Source: Rhea pennata (taxonomy: Eukaryota > Chordata > Aves > Rheiformes > Rheidae). From it: a stretch of 64,000 bases of DNA. Every line of letters begins with the position of its first letter. Position 1 is the first letter of the stretch. Below are positions 1 through 12,949 of this stretch, piece after piece. The stretch covers positions 93,563,765 through 93,627,764 of the forward strand of contig NC_084663.1 of the NCBI RefSeq assembly GCF_028389875.1, given 5' to 3'. The notes under the pieces are model-generated. The model saw only the letters and a program-made list of their open reading frames with translations. It did not search any database and was not told where the DNA came from. The position numbers were made by a program, and so were the translations under genes.

Positions 1-489
1 TAAACAGTGCAACTTCTCTATGCTTTGATAATATGAAAGTCTTGGATATACGAATTTATGCTTTTGTTTCCATTTTCTTAAAAAAAACACTTTGAGTAGT
101 CTTGCATATATGGAAAAAGTTCAGATTCTGAGTTATAGCCATCCTCATGCTAAATACTGCAGTACAGTTCTGATCATCCATTATGTCATCTTTGAGATGA
201 AGGAAGACTGAAACTGGAAAAGGTAGAGAGGGGATAGGGTGACCAGAATAACTGAAGGGTGTGCAGCTGTTTTCAAATAGGAAACAATTAAATAACTTGG
301 TATTGTTCACCTTGGAAGAGAGCTGACAGTGACCTCTATAATGCCACAGAAAATGAATAAAGTAACAGGTGTTCGATCTTTTCCAATAGCAAAACTAGTG
401 GCATTGAATGCAACTTACAGGTAGCATGTTTAAAACAAACAAAAAGAGAAAACTCTGTGCACAACACCTAATAAAATATTAATTTAAAT

Positions 490-1521
490 AGTCTCGAAAA
501 GCCTTTTGACACTGTCTCCCATAACATTTTTCTAGGCAAGTTATTAGAGTATGGGCTAGATAATCAGAGAGTGAAGTGGACTGAAAACTGGCAGAGTGGC
601 AAAGCTCACAGGTTGTGCTTAGAGCGCAAAGTCTGGTTAGAGGCTATAGCTGGCAGTATCCTCCAGGGGTCAAAACTGGGTCCAGTCTTGTTCGACTTCT
701 TCATCAGTGAGGTGGACAAAGGGACAGAGAGCCTTCTCAGCAAGTTTGCTGATGATACCAAGCTGGGAGGAGTGGCTGACACACCTGAGGGCTATGCTGC
801 CGTTCAGAGACACCTGGACAGGCTGGAGAGCTGGGTGGAGAGGAACCTCATGAATTTCAACAAAGGCAAATGCCAAGTCCTGCACCTAGGGAGAACTAAC
901 CCCCCCATGCACCAGTACAAGGTTGGGGCTGACCTGCTGGAAAGCAGCTCTGCAGAGGAGGACCTGGGAGTGCTGGTAGATGACAGATTGACTATGAGCC
1001 AGCAATGCACCCTCATGGCCAGGAAGGCCAATGGTATCCTGAGGCACATTAGGAATAATGTTGCCAGCAGGTGGAGGGAGTTGGTCCTTCTACTCTACTG
1101 AGCTCAGATGAGGCCACACCTGGAGTACTGAGACCAGTTCTGGGCTCTCCAACACGAGAGACATGGAGCTACTGGATCAAATTCAGTGAAGAGCTACGAA
1201 GATGACTAAGGAACTGGAGCACCTCTCATACGAGGAGAGGCTAAGATGCCTCAGGCTGTTCATCCTGGAGAAAAATCTACTGAGGGGGAGATCTTATCAG
1301 TGCATCTAAATATCTGAAGGGAAGATGTAAAGATGATGGGGCCAGACTTTCTTCAGTGGTGCCCAGTGACAAGATGAGAGGCAACAGGCATGAACTGAAA
1401 CCCAGGAAGTTCTGCCTGAACGTAAGGAAAAATTTAGTTGACCTTGCTTGAGCAAGGGCTTGGACTAGATGATCTTCAGAGGTCCCTTCCAACCTCAACT
1501 GTTCTGTGATTTTTGTGATTC
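490..1521 (+). mobile_element. CR1 LINE, 5'-truncated, with reverse transcriptase remnant
   Basis: The stretch reads as the last part of a CR1 non-LTR retrotransposon. It opens with a KAFDTVSHN-type reverse-transcriptase motif near 495-540. A mostly open segment (571-1101) follows, with the catalytic FADDTKLGG block near 740-770 and the downstream thumb-like part (LDRLESWVERN, LGVLVDD, MARKANGILRHI). Beyond 1101 the reading is broken by stops and indels. The end (about 1460-1521) has the typical CR1 tail: a GGACTAGATGATCTTCAGAGG block, then TTCCAACCTCAACTGTTCTGTGAT. The 5' part of the element, including ORF1 and the endonuclease, is missing. This is an inactive fossil; CR1 is the dominant LINE in birds. 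Confidence 0.93.
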
Positions 1522-4500
1522 AGAAAGCAATGTGACGCTAATGAAAGGAAAAGTCTGCCAAAGATTTTTAAGGGTGAAGTTTCTGAATTAGAAAGTCTCT
1601 AGGTGACATTGCTGGAAACAGCAGGAATATTTTGATGAAGGACTGCTAGATGCTTGCTCTGGCCCCTTTCTTGAGCACCTTCTATGAGCTTGTTGGACAA
1701 GGAGGAAGTCTATGCAGACTCTTGGTTTGATGCAATAAGGTCATTCTTACACCTTATGAACGTATCAGTTTTAATATGTCAACCTGTTAGTGACCTTGAT
1801 CTTGGTTTTTTGCAGTCTGCAGAATTTTGGAATTAAAAGGAAATGCAGGTCCTTGTATAACTGGTATTTTTGAAAGAGTGTCAAGTGAGATGAATGTAGA
1901 ATGGAGTGTGAAAGACTGACTAGGAAGGAAGATGATCGATCAGAACAAAGGAGAAAAAAGTCTGAAGCTGTGGCTTGATTTCCAGGCTTGGAAGCCCTGC
2001 TAATGGATTGGTTGGGAAGAAGCTTCTGTTGATAGATGCAGATTTCCGGGATAAGTGGGAATGACAGCCCTCACTGGTTAGATAGAGCTGTGGATCTTAT
2101 GCTGGGCAGTGACTATAGCATAATCATTTAATAAATTTTTGCAAAACTCCTCTGCAGAGTAAGAACAACAGGTTTAATACTAGCTTCTGAATTCATATTG
2201 AGATTTTTCATGGAGGGAAGCTGTTAGTGTATGTATTCATTCCTTCCTCTTAAGTGAGTGAAGTGCCTGTTATGTAGTCCACATCTACTCTTGAAAAATT
2301 GTTTGCCTCATGATATGTCTTTCAGTTAATCTTTTTAGGATGGAAGAGAAAGTTAATACTGCAGTGAGACGTTCACTGATAGTCTTAGAAGATGTAGAGA
2401 AAACTGTTTAGACTTTTTCAAAAAAAGGTAGCCATCTAGTTGACTGGCAACTGCTTCTGATATTGCTGATGTAACTGCTTGACCTTGGAAAGGTTTGAAA
2501 GGGTCATCTTGAAATGTGAAGGAAGTGGCTAACTGATAGTATATCTAAAATGAGTCTTAAAGGGTTTTGTGTGAAAAAGCTAGGTGCCAATATTGTTAAG
2601 TCCTTGGCTAAATGAATTCTTGTGCTGCTTGAATCTTGAAGCTTTAAATATGTTCTTTTGTTCCGTAAGATGAGCAATTCCATTTCCTTCTTTTAATGAG
2701 GCTTACAACTAAGAAGGTGTATAATTGCAATGTTTAGCTAGCCCTGCTGCTGTTGCTTTCCTACATGTTACAATAATTTTGTAACGTGGAATATTAAGAT
2801 GGTGCTAAACTCACTTGGCTGTTTGCAATGTGTATATCTTCATACCTTGTGTCAAAGAAAGGTATTGAAATGGGCGGGGCGTGTCACTGTCAGCTGCTTC
2901 AGATTGCTTCTACTTTTAGTAGTCAGTTGAAACTATTCATTTGGCAGTCCAGGTGGAAGTTGTATTTCTTGTCAGCATTTTTATCATTTATATCTTATGA
3001 TGGTGGGAAGAACTACTCAACTTCCACATTAATTAGCTGCAAACTAATCAGTTTCAGTAGATTTTATGAATGGAATATCAAGCTGGTTAACCACTAAATG
3101 CATGAGTTATTTATTATGTTATGAGTTATAGATATGAGTTACTTATGTTAATTCCAAGGACTTATTTTCATCTATTTTGGAATAGTTGCTGATAGGCTTC
3201 TAAGGTCTTCGTTCTTTTTTTCTGTGTATGTACTCTTAGCACCTGCAGAGAAGGGGGTAGAGACAACTGCCAGGACCACTGAATTGTACATCTTAAGGTT
3301 AACTTGGGGTTCTTGCAGGTTCTAGAAGCTTCAAGTAAGGATGACTAACCTGTTTTTTTTTGTTGTTGTTTTTTTTTCTCTACATGCTTGTCTTGTGTGT
3401 GGACAGTCACAGACACTGAATCAAATTTAAACTAAACTTCACTTAAAAGTACGTTATTCTAAGAAGTGTTGAATTCTGCTCTTCATTATGCAGCCTTAGT
3501 AGTTGTTATCTGCTATGCTGAAAACCCTGTGGAAGGCTTTTTTTTCTTTCTCTGAACAGGAGTGGCAGGGGTGAGATGACAGATGACACCAATCACTGTT
3601 TTGGTTTTTTTTTTCGTTATTTCAGGAGGGCCCTTATTTTTGGCCTTTACTTTCTGCTGATACGTATTTCGCTTCCAGCTAAAACAGATAGTGTTAGTTT
3701 GACAATTGTGCTGAATTCCAATGTGAAGTTAGTGACAAATCTTTGGTTGCTTTCAAAGCAGAAGGGGGATCTTCAGTTAGAAAGCGAACGCTGTCAATGT
3801 GAGCATGAAGGGACATTTAATTTGTCTAAAAATGGGCTCCTTTTCAGTAGGAACAGCAGTGTCTGACTGACTCAGTCTGAATAATTCCTTATATTACTTT
3901 AATCTCCTCAATGGTCAGTTGATACACCAGAACGCAAATGTGTAGTAGATGTTTCAAATGTCTGCTTTATTTGATAGCTCACGGTGATCTACATACAGGT
4001 CCTGAAACGAGCATTGATGAACATGTAATATTTGCAGTCATCTTGAGTAAGATGACCTGTTATCTGGGGCTAAGGTGGAATTTTTCTTTCTTTTTTTTTT
4101 TTTTTAATCAGGAGTAAAATCTTAATCAGAAGAAAAGAAATCTATTTCTAGATAGTTAGAGTCCTTAAATTACATTTCTTCCGAGGTTATCTTATTTTCA
4201 TTTAGAGGTGGGGAGAATGTATGCTTCATGTTAATTCCTCAAATTATCCTTAGAGAAGGAAAATGAAAATGAGAAACAAACTTTTTAAAGATTATAAAGC
4301 ACTTCTGAAGCTTCTAATCTGTAACTAGAGGACTGTAAGAATGACTGTCATGGTGGCTGTTACAGATTTCCAGATATCTATCCTGCCCTTTGAAAGCCAA
4401 CAAAAATAAACGTCATTGAGACGTACTGGTAAGACTTTATTAAGCTGAGCTTAATACTGAATTACAGTATTCTGTAAAGGAATTCTAAGGTCATAGAATG

Positions 4501-5221
4501 ACCTGTATTTTGTTCCAGTACAAAAAATATCCTATAACTACAGATAAGGTCAAAGCTTAAATTTTGATAGTGGCCAGGTTCCTGTGTCAAAGCAGCTGCC
4601 TCTGGCACCTGATATGACAAGTGTGTTCTGCAATCATGAGAAGCTGGTAGAATCGGAATCAGCTGTGAGGCCTAGCTGGTTTATAAGGAAAAATAGCATA
4701 GCAAATGATAAATGCTGACTTTCAGTATTTCGCCAGACTTGCATGTTCCTGTTTACAGTGTGTTTTGGAAACTTTGCAACAGCTTCCTTCCTTCTGTTCC
4801 TAGTCATCTGTTTGGGTTTGCATCATGATATCAAAGCATATTCAGTAAGTTACATGCTTAACAGTCTTCCTTTCTCTTAGTAAGCACATTGTTTGTTTCA
4901 GGATTAATATTTTGAACTAACAGTAATTTACAGTGTTGTATTGGTGGGTGTCCATAACACTGCTTGGCCTCACTGATTAAGGATTGCACTACAGAATCAT
5001 GAATTTAAATCAGAAAAGTTGCAGGGTAGATAAAAGTAGGATTGGTTACTCATCTGGGAGTTTTGTTTGTTTGTTTTGTTTATTTTAACTCAGTTGGCCT
5101 TACAGTGCTGCTCTTCTCTGACCGGTATGCTTTTCATCCCATGATTTATGGCATATAAGAGCCATCCTGAAAACAAGACTATTACTTCAGTACTTTAACT
5201 AATATTGAAAAGATCTAAAGT

Positions 5222-5358
5222 CTCCATCCTTGGAGATATTCAGAGTCAGATCAGGCAAGGTCATGAGCAACCTGTTCTCATTTACTCTGCGGGAATGACT
5301 GGACTATACAATGTCCAGACTCTCTTTCAACCTCAGCTATTCGTGATTCCATGATATA
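5222..5358 (+). mobile_element. CR1 LINE 3' tail fragment
   Basis: A short diverged CR1 3' end in + orientation. It has the CCTTGGAGATATTCAGAG block, a GGTCATGAGCAACCTG block, a degraded GGACTATACAATGTCC segment, and the final TCTTTCAACCTCAGCTATTCGTGATTCCATGAT-type tail. The order and spacing match the last ~130 bp of CR1. It carries no coding content. Confidence 0.8.
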
Positions 5359-6196
5359 TTTACAGCATCGTCTTTGTACCGAATTGTTCATGTAGTTTGT
5401 AATAGGTCTGTTGTGTCACTGATCACTTAATTCAAAAAAATGGTTTAATTTAGTGCTTGTCCTCTGAGAATGCTTTACAATAACAGTCTAATTTAAAGTG
5501 CTTGTCAGCACCTAGGCACATTTTTAATCATGAAAAAGCAGAAGGTACTTTAGAGAACTATTGAATTAATTTACCATAGAATCCAAGTCACAATTGCACC
5601 AGAGAAGGTTTCCTTATGAGTCAGTCCCAGAGCAACAGTTCTGAATTCACACAGGGTTGATTTAGCCCTGCTTTTCCTAGGAAACTCAGTATGAACTGCT
5701 GAAGTGTTTGATCTCTCTTAAATTCTGCAAATTTAAGAGTGCAGCAGAGGAAGCTAACAAAGTTGCAGCAGTTCTGGGCATTATCTTCAGGGATCAGCTG
5801 GGAACTTCAGGTAGCTTGCTGATGAGGAGGAGGATTAGCTTCTGGAAATTTATCTGGTGGCTTCTTTGGAATTTAGCAATTAAATTATACCAGTGACAAG
5901 CAAAATGTGCTGCCTCTCATTATGACATTCTGTCTAGATTGTAGCTTAGAGCATCTTTCTGTTTCCTTGTGGAGGCAAGAGGCTGACAGATAACATGTTG
6001 TATTCATCACTTAATATTAACTTTGAGTTATTTTGGGGACTATTTTCTAGTAAACTAGTAAAAAGAAGAATTTCCTCTTGCTACTACTGAAGCTAACCAG
6101 CCAGAACTATTTAACTTGCACAAAATCTGATTTTATTGAGATGAAGAAGTTACTTTTCTTTTAAATACCTTTGCTGTTTCTAATTTGTTCTTTTAG

Positions 6197-6265
6197 GCAT
6201 GCAGAAGTGATGAAGAAAATAATTGAGACTGTTGCAGAAGGTGGGGGAGAACTTGGAGTTCACAT
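6197..6265 (+). other. Exon-like segment of unknown gene (candidate)
   Basis: A 69-nt stretch follows a pyrimidine-rich run ending in TTTTAG and is followed by GTATCC. Entered after one nucleotide of a split codon, it reads as an open, charged, coding-like peptide ([17 protein letters not shown], then ELGVHM). Length and phase suit an internal exon (1 nt + 22 codons + 2 nt). I do not recognise the protein and found no partner exon in matching phase, so it may be chance or one exon of an unplaced gene. Confidence 0.25.
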
Positions 6266-8730
6266 GTATCCTTTTTGATTACTGCATGGTATTTTTTGAG
6301 ATTTGCTGCAGCGTAAGGTGCTAATCTGTGCCTCGGGGTTCCTAAACTGGAATGCGGTGGTATGTGAAAGCAGTCAACAACTGTTTGTAGTAGTACTTAC
6401 TGTAGTGGTGGGATGAGCACATTTGTGCACTGCAGAGCTAATCAGTTATCTGCAGAGTGAAAGAGGAGAGCAAGAGCAACAGCAGAAAGTAGTGAAAATT
6501 GAAGGGACATAGTTGAGCCCTTGTTTGTAGAGGTGGAAGAGGCAGCTGGGAGCCTGAAGCCAAGGCCCCAGTGTGGGAGGATGTATTAGAGGGATGAAGA
6601 TGGAGGTTCATAGACTCTGGCCAGAATACCATCCTTGCTGTTGGTACCGAAGACTCTCAAACTTTATTCGCTATGGTATAATATGATCACAGATTGAAAG
6701 ATTCAAGAGTACAGGATATGCTGCTATTATATTCAGATCTGATACTCAGTTTCTGAAAGGTGTGGAGGTCCCATTATTCTCTAATGTACGCATGAGCAGT
6801 GTTTAAAAGACATTATAAAACAGCTGATAATGAAGCACTGAAAAATGGCTAAAACTGTTCTGAACATCAATATTTAATGCCTCACAATTAGATTTTTTTT
6901 TTTTCTTTTTTTAGTGAGGTGACTGTTCTTAAATTGTAGTAATTGCTACGGTGCTTTCTGATTGAAGTAACCTCCAAGGTTGGAGCAAGTATGTCCATTC
7001 AAAACAGTGATCTAACTGCTTGTGATGCTAGAAAGCTGGGGAGCAGGGGAGGAATTGCTGAGCACCTATAGGTCCTGAATCAGAAAGATTCATGCTCACT
7101 GTGTAAGTTGAGATACACTCAAATTGTGCAGTAAGTGACTGAAAAATAAATTTTCTGAGTAGTTCAAGTCTTCCACTTCTCAGTAGTTAGAAATAGCTTA
7201 TTTTCAAGATCTTGATTACTCTTTTTTGTTAAATCTCAATTTGTTTACAGGCATGTTTTCACCTCATTATCGTCCAATTTGTGTTTGATGAGAAACGATC
7301 TGTAAGACTGATGTGCCAAAATACTAGGCTCTACTTCTATCCAATACCAATGTAATTGATACCTTTTTTTTTATGTTGGCTATCTGCTGCAGTCCCAAGC
7401 AGGCAGATGTTTCAGTTTACAGTTATCAAGCATGCTGCAGATTCAGGCCCGATGTGTTTTCCAAGGTGACTTACACAAAGGAGGCTGGGAAGGTCTCCTT
7501 CACAAAGGCACACTGCTTAGCTTAGCAAAGCTAATCACTCTACTTTCCCTTATCAACAGGAAGGAGCCCTTCCAAAGGGTGGTTCAGAATAGCAGCCTAT
7601 TTCTTTTTCTGAGCATTTGAAACAGTCTGAGAAGGAGCTTGACTTCCTCTACAGCTACAGGAAGGTAGCTAGTGAATACGTGCTAGATGCAAATTTGCCT
7701 TGACATTTATCAGTACCAAATGTTACGTGTATAAATGGAAATGTAAATATTAAAGTGTGGCTTTAATAAGATTTACTGAAAATAAAGCAGGGAAGTTGAT
7801 CTGAAGTTAACTTAAAAAAGTAAGGTTCGAGTATTTGGGCAAGCATCAGATATACCAAAATTCTGTTTTCTTAATTCTCAAGTCTCATAATCTAAGTGTT
7901 AATTTACCGTTAGGAGGAAATACTGGTGAACAGAATAGTTGGATATGATTTTTACTTTATTTTGTGCAATTTCTAGTTACTTTGCCTGTTCCTTAACTAG
8001 AAACTCAGGTATCTTCTTATTTTCTTGAAATTTGTACAAGCAGTCATTCCAACAATAGAATATGACTATACAAGGCACTTTACAATGTAACTAAAATAAG
8101 AGATGTTCTGTTCTACTCATCAAATCTGACTTTTTTTAAATAACCAATACCTGTGACTTACTCAACATTATACACAGTTTCTGTAATTCTAACCTTTTGT
8201 CAAGTTGATGCATTAAAATAAACTGTTCCATTACCAGCCTTTTAATAAAAATCTTTGTGTGTAATAAATAAATCACTTTCATTCTTATACACATACTGCA
8301 CTAAGAAGTGGAATTTTTTTCTCAATAGTTCTTTTGGCTTCCTTTCAACAGAAGACTATAGTTTCTCTTTATCAGAAGGTAAAATACGCTTTTGAGTAGA
8401 AGCCTAATGCTTTGGCTTTATTACTAAGATGATTCCTGAAAACGTGATTTCTTTTTTACCCCCATTTTAAATGGGAGAAGACTGTCATGCTAGAGCTGGG
8501 TTCAGTCATGATCACCTCTCTCTACCTCAACTACCTTAATTGATAAATACAGAAGTAGTGCTATAAAATTAGGTAACTATACATGGGGCCATTTATGAAT
8601 ACAGATATTGCAGACAGATCCAGGCTTTAGCGTCTACTTTCTGAAAACACTGGCAACCACCTTCTCCTCCTCTCCCACACAAACACACTCTGTAAAATAC
8701 AACCGTTTTCATTAATGAAATCAAGACTAC

Positions 8731-8806
8731 CATATGAAGTTCATTTAAGGAACTCTGCTCAGCTTTCAGGGCGACATCTTTGTCTCCCGAACATTCAACT
8801 TGTATT
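8731..8806 (-). other. Exon-like segment on minus strand (candidate)
   Basis: On the minus strand a pyrimidine-rich run ending in TTTTAG precedes a 76-nt open stretch that ends before GTAGTC. It translates as IQVECSGDKDVALKAEQ, then SSLNELHM, and contains two CpG-bearing codons, which is unusual in this AT-rich flank. I do not recognise the peptide. It may be a single exon of an opposite-strand gene, a pseudogene piece, or chance. Confidence 0.22.
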
Positions 8807-11800
8807 CTAAAAGACAATCTGTGAAATTAGGTGTGTAATACTATCTGAATTTGCTTTTGGATAGAAAGATTGACAGACCTGGTTCCTGTGTAAGCTGTAC
8901 TCTGTACTGTGCTTTTTCTTATGAGTTTACAATCAGGTTCCAGCTACTACACTTAAATCAGCTTTCTTCCTTTGATACCCATCTTGGCTTCCTTCTTTTT
9001 GGATAATATCTTAAGCAATGCTTGCATAAGTGAAGAGTAATGCTAGCTAAAACCTGTTAAAACTTAACTACACCCACTGAGTCATGCAGGAAAATTTTCC
9101 TATCAGACACATTTCAAAGACATTTTGTCCTTTTTTGAAGGACAGGAAGGAAGTAGTTGCCCTCCACCCAGCAAATAGGGTTCAGCAGGGGCTTAGAGGC
9201 ATGAGGAGAAGGGGGGAGTTTGAATCTTAAAATAACCAGCATTGTTTTGTTTTGTTTTTTTTCTTTTCCGCTGCTTTGTCAGAATTTTTTGAAGCCTTGT
9301 TCCCTAAAAGCTGTCTATCCTCCTTTAGGAAGATGAATGTTGGTCTTTCATTAGTCTCCAGTTATACTGGAGACAGCAACTATCACATTCATCTTTGATG
9401 TCAGTCTGTTTAAGGAAGTAAGTAGCGTGATTATACATTTTTTTTTGACTAGCGAAGGCCTTTTTCTCTGACCCTAGCATAAAAAATGGGGGCAGCAGAA
9501 CTAGTCCACTGCTTCCATCAACACCATGGTATTTAACATCTTAAGGTATGCTTGTGTTGTGATTTCCATAGGAATCATAAAACCTGCCTAACACAGGAAA
9601 ATGAGTGGATGCTTGGTGACTAACATGTTATTCTGCATGGCTGTATATGCTATTGGTTGTACCTGAGCTCACAAAGTTGACCTGGGTGCACCTGCAGTGT
9701 GTACACATCCTTTTCTTGTTTGGGACTAGGATTAAAAATTCCTGTTAGAAGTGAAGACTGCTGCTCTAGGAACTGCCATAAACATATGCAAACATAGTAA
9801 CCTCAGTTATAGCTTCTAGCAAATCCTATGTTCTCATTAATTGTCTGAATTTTGCCTCAAACTCAAAATGGCTCTTGAGGAGTCCTACTTTGATGGAGCT
9901 CCTTTCCTAATATACATCTTACCATTCTTGAGACTCTTTACTTGCCTTCTAAATAGCTGTCCATTGATCTTGCACTTTTCTGAGTACAATTTAATTTATA
10001 GGTGCTGCAGTGAAGATCAGGGTGAAATTTTGATTCTACTGAGTCTGCACCGAAGATTTACCATAGGGAATGTGTTATAATGTGAAAGGGGGTAGCTTTA
10101 CAGAAATTAAAATGACCGTCACAAGCTGTACTGCCAGGCTAGCTCTCAGTTTACATGAAATGCTTCAAAACTATAAAAAATCCTCAAATTTCCGATGGAA
10201 AGTAAAGATAGGAACCAAAAATTACAAAGCAGTAACTTCAACACATGATATGTATGGACATATAATTAATTTATAGCAGGCTCACTTTTTTGATACCTAC
10301 TCAGCCCCAACAAGGCCTTTATGATGAAAAGATAAAAATCTCTCTAGTTGCAAACTACTTCAATTGTGTGCCACCTGGTTGGCATCATATTGTGGACACT
10401 GATGATATTACTGTTTTTATTTTCTGTAGAAAGACTGCCTTGTTAAATCTGCTGCTAGAGTGACTTAGCATGAGGGTAGTTGGTCATACCAACACCTCTG
10501 TACTTAGCATGTCAGTTATAAGCCTTGGCAAATAAAGGACTCCACTAGTATAGAAGTGAAAAAGGAACACAGAAAACGTAAGTATGGTGTAGAACAGAAG
10601 CAAAATTCAGTGTGGAGTCACACTGGAATTTTTGGGGCAAAAATCAAGAAAGTGAAAAAGGTCTTGTTTGGAGACAATCCAAAATTGAATCAAATGTTAT
10701 TAATATAGTTTTTAAGGAAAAGAAGTTGATTTAACGTTTTCTCTTTTTCTTCCTTAAAATAAAACTTTCAGACTAAAAGCTAGAGATATTAGATAAACTT
10801 GTTAAATCATTTAAGTTTTGCAGTATTTACAAAATTCTTATTTTTCTTTTTCTCTGAAACACTCAACTCTAACCAAGAACTCTTGTTTTTCTCCTACAGA
10901 AGAACACATTTAGAAAACTGAATGTATTTAGGCTTCAATCAATATCATGCTCTATCTTCTGAAGCCTTTAGCATCAGACCAGCCTAAAATGCTGCTACTC
11001 TGCATTTTTACTGTCTTGAAGTAGTGTGTATGACTGCACAAGTTGTGTTGCCTGCCTTCATTTTTGAATTATGCAGAATATGTTTTTACACATGGTGCCA
11101 TCAAATAGCCATCCATTAGCAAATCTACATAGATACTCCTTTTGAATAGATTGTTAGCTGAAAGAAAGCTTAATAGTTCTCTGCTATCTATTTTATTTCC
11201 TTCCTTGTGTGGTTTTTAACATGATACATCTGCTTTAAGCTTCCAAAAGGAGCCATTTCACAAACTAATCTTTCTTGGCTTCAAGTGTGTTCTTGCAGAA
11301 GTGAAGATATATATCTGATGGCTTCTGTTCTGAGTTGTGCCTGGTAGATTTGGTAAGTGCCCCCTGTATCTTTTACCTACATTCAGAAGCACATGTTTAC
11401 TGCTGATCAATAATTAACTCCCTATTTGTCCATAGAAGTCCTTTCGCCCTGCACTAAAAAAGTATGTTTGCTGGACAGATTGTGCATTGATCCATGTGTG
11501 TGTATGTGTGTGCGTGCACACGCAGGGGGGAGGGAGATCTGTGTTTGGACATTATTAGCTACCAATTCAATAATTGTTCTATGCCTTTCTTCCCTATACT
11601 AGTCTCTTCTGTAATACGATTTCAACTGATGGCAACCATCAAAATATGGTTGCCTGATAGCATTTAGGATCTGATGTAAGTATTTGTGATGAAGTAGGAT
11701 CAAGTTTATGACTGGTCCTATTCCGTAATGTGCACAAAGTTGCAAATCAGCACTTAAAACTCTTTAAAGATCTGTATGTTCTTGATTTCTTAGATTTGGC

Positions 11801-12335
11801 CTAAGCTATTCTGCGTAGAAAACTGGCAATACCAGCTAGCCTTAAAGGTCAGTCTTCAGTAGGGCAGCATTTTACACTGTGGCTCTTTCAGTATGTCTTC
11901 ATATGTAGCAAAGCAATAAAGAAGACCGTAATTACTGTGTGTCAGAACATAAAACAATCTTTTTCCCAAGTTAGAAGATGGGGACCTGTTTTAATGTTGA
12001 AAAGTACTACTTTTGTTTCTCTTTACATACTTTTCATTTAGCATTTAAATATCAATACTTCTCAGATGTACTGCTTTGCTTTGAGAATCATATTGTTCAT
12101 GGTGCTGCACAGAGTGTTTTGCCAACATTATACAGGAACATAGATGATCCATGATCCCCTTCACATGGCTTTTGCCCACAAGTTCTTCTGATATGCTTGT
12201 GACCAAAAGTAAATTAAGCTTAAAACTTGGACAGACAGTAAGGGTAAAGCTAGCTGCACATGCAGTATTGTTTCATTCAGTATTTTTTCTAGGAAAAGAT
12301 AAGATCATAGCTATATGATCTGTATGAGCTATATG

Positions 12336-12437
12336 CAAGCTAATCAGTGTAGTTTAATGGAGAATAGATCTGGTCTAATTTGCTGTTCCTCTTTAGTACT
12401 AGCAGTATTATCAACCAAGCTTGTAAAAGTAATTTCA
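12336..12437 (+). repeat. 102-bp direct repeat, copy 1
   Basis: This block recurs at 12,848-12,949, 512 bp downstream, in the same orientation. I count three substitutions and no gaps across 102 bp. It starts CAAGCTAATCAGTGTAG and ends AAAAGTAATTTCA. The flanks of the two copies are unrelated, so the duplicated unit is sharply bounded. It has no coding content or known family that I can see. Confidence 0.95.
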
Positions 12438-12847
12438 TATAGACAAAAAAGTTGCATTGTCTTGGAAGATACCCGAGGAACGTATTCTGTATGTCATGTG
12501 ACTTGTAAGCAACCATATGCTTCCTGGAAAGATTTTACATGTGTTTAAAAGACTTTCATCATGCCAGACAGAGGATATAATGCAAGTATTAGAAACTAAT
12601 GGTCAAGTGGAAGAGTTCAAGCCATTAAGGACTACTAATACTGATTTCCAGAACACTGTGGAACTTTCTAAAGCCTAGAAGAGACATGTGGTGCAGTAAT
12701 TATTTAAAAAAAGAAAGAAAAAAAGTCCCGGATATTTTCTAGCCTCTTAGCTTTATATTGATCCTGAGGGATGAGGGAAGTCTGTAGAAAATAAGGGAAT
12801 AGCTGATGTACGACTTTTTCTTCTTAAAGGATTAAAGAAGGGTAATT

Positions 12848-12949
12848 CAAGCTAATCAGTGTAGTTTAATGGAGAATAGATCTAGTCTAATTTGCTATTC
12901 CTCTTTAGTACTATCAGTATTATCAACCAAGCTTGTAAAAGTAATTTCA
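12848..12949 (+). repeat. 102-bp direct repeat, copy 2
   Basis: Second copy of the block at 12,336-12,437. The differences are single bases inside the GATCTAGTCTAA, TTGCTATTCC and TACTATCAG segments. About 410 bp of unrelated sequence separates the copies. The near identity suggests a recent local duplication. Confidence 0.95.

Noticed and set aside
8593-8730. Open minus-strand extension beyond the candidate exon at 8,731-8,806
   Set aside because: The part beyond the GTAGTC donor is Gly/Cys-rich with no coding-like feature.
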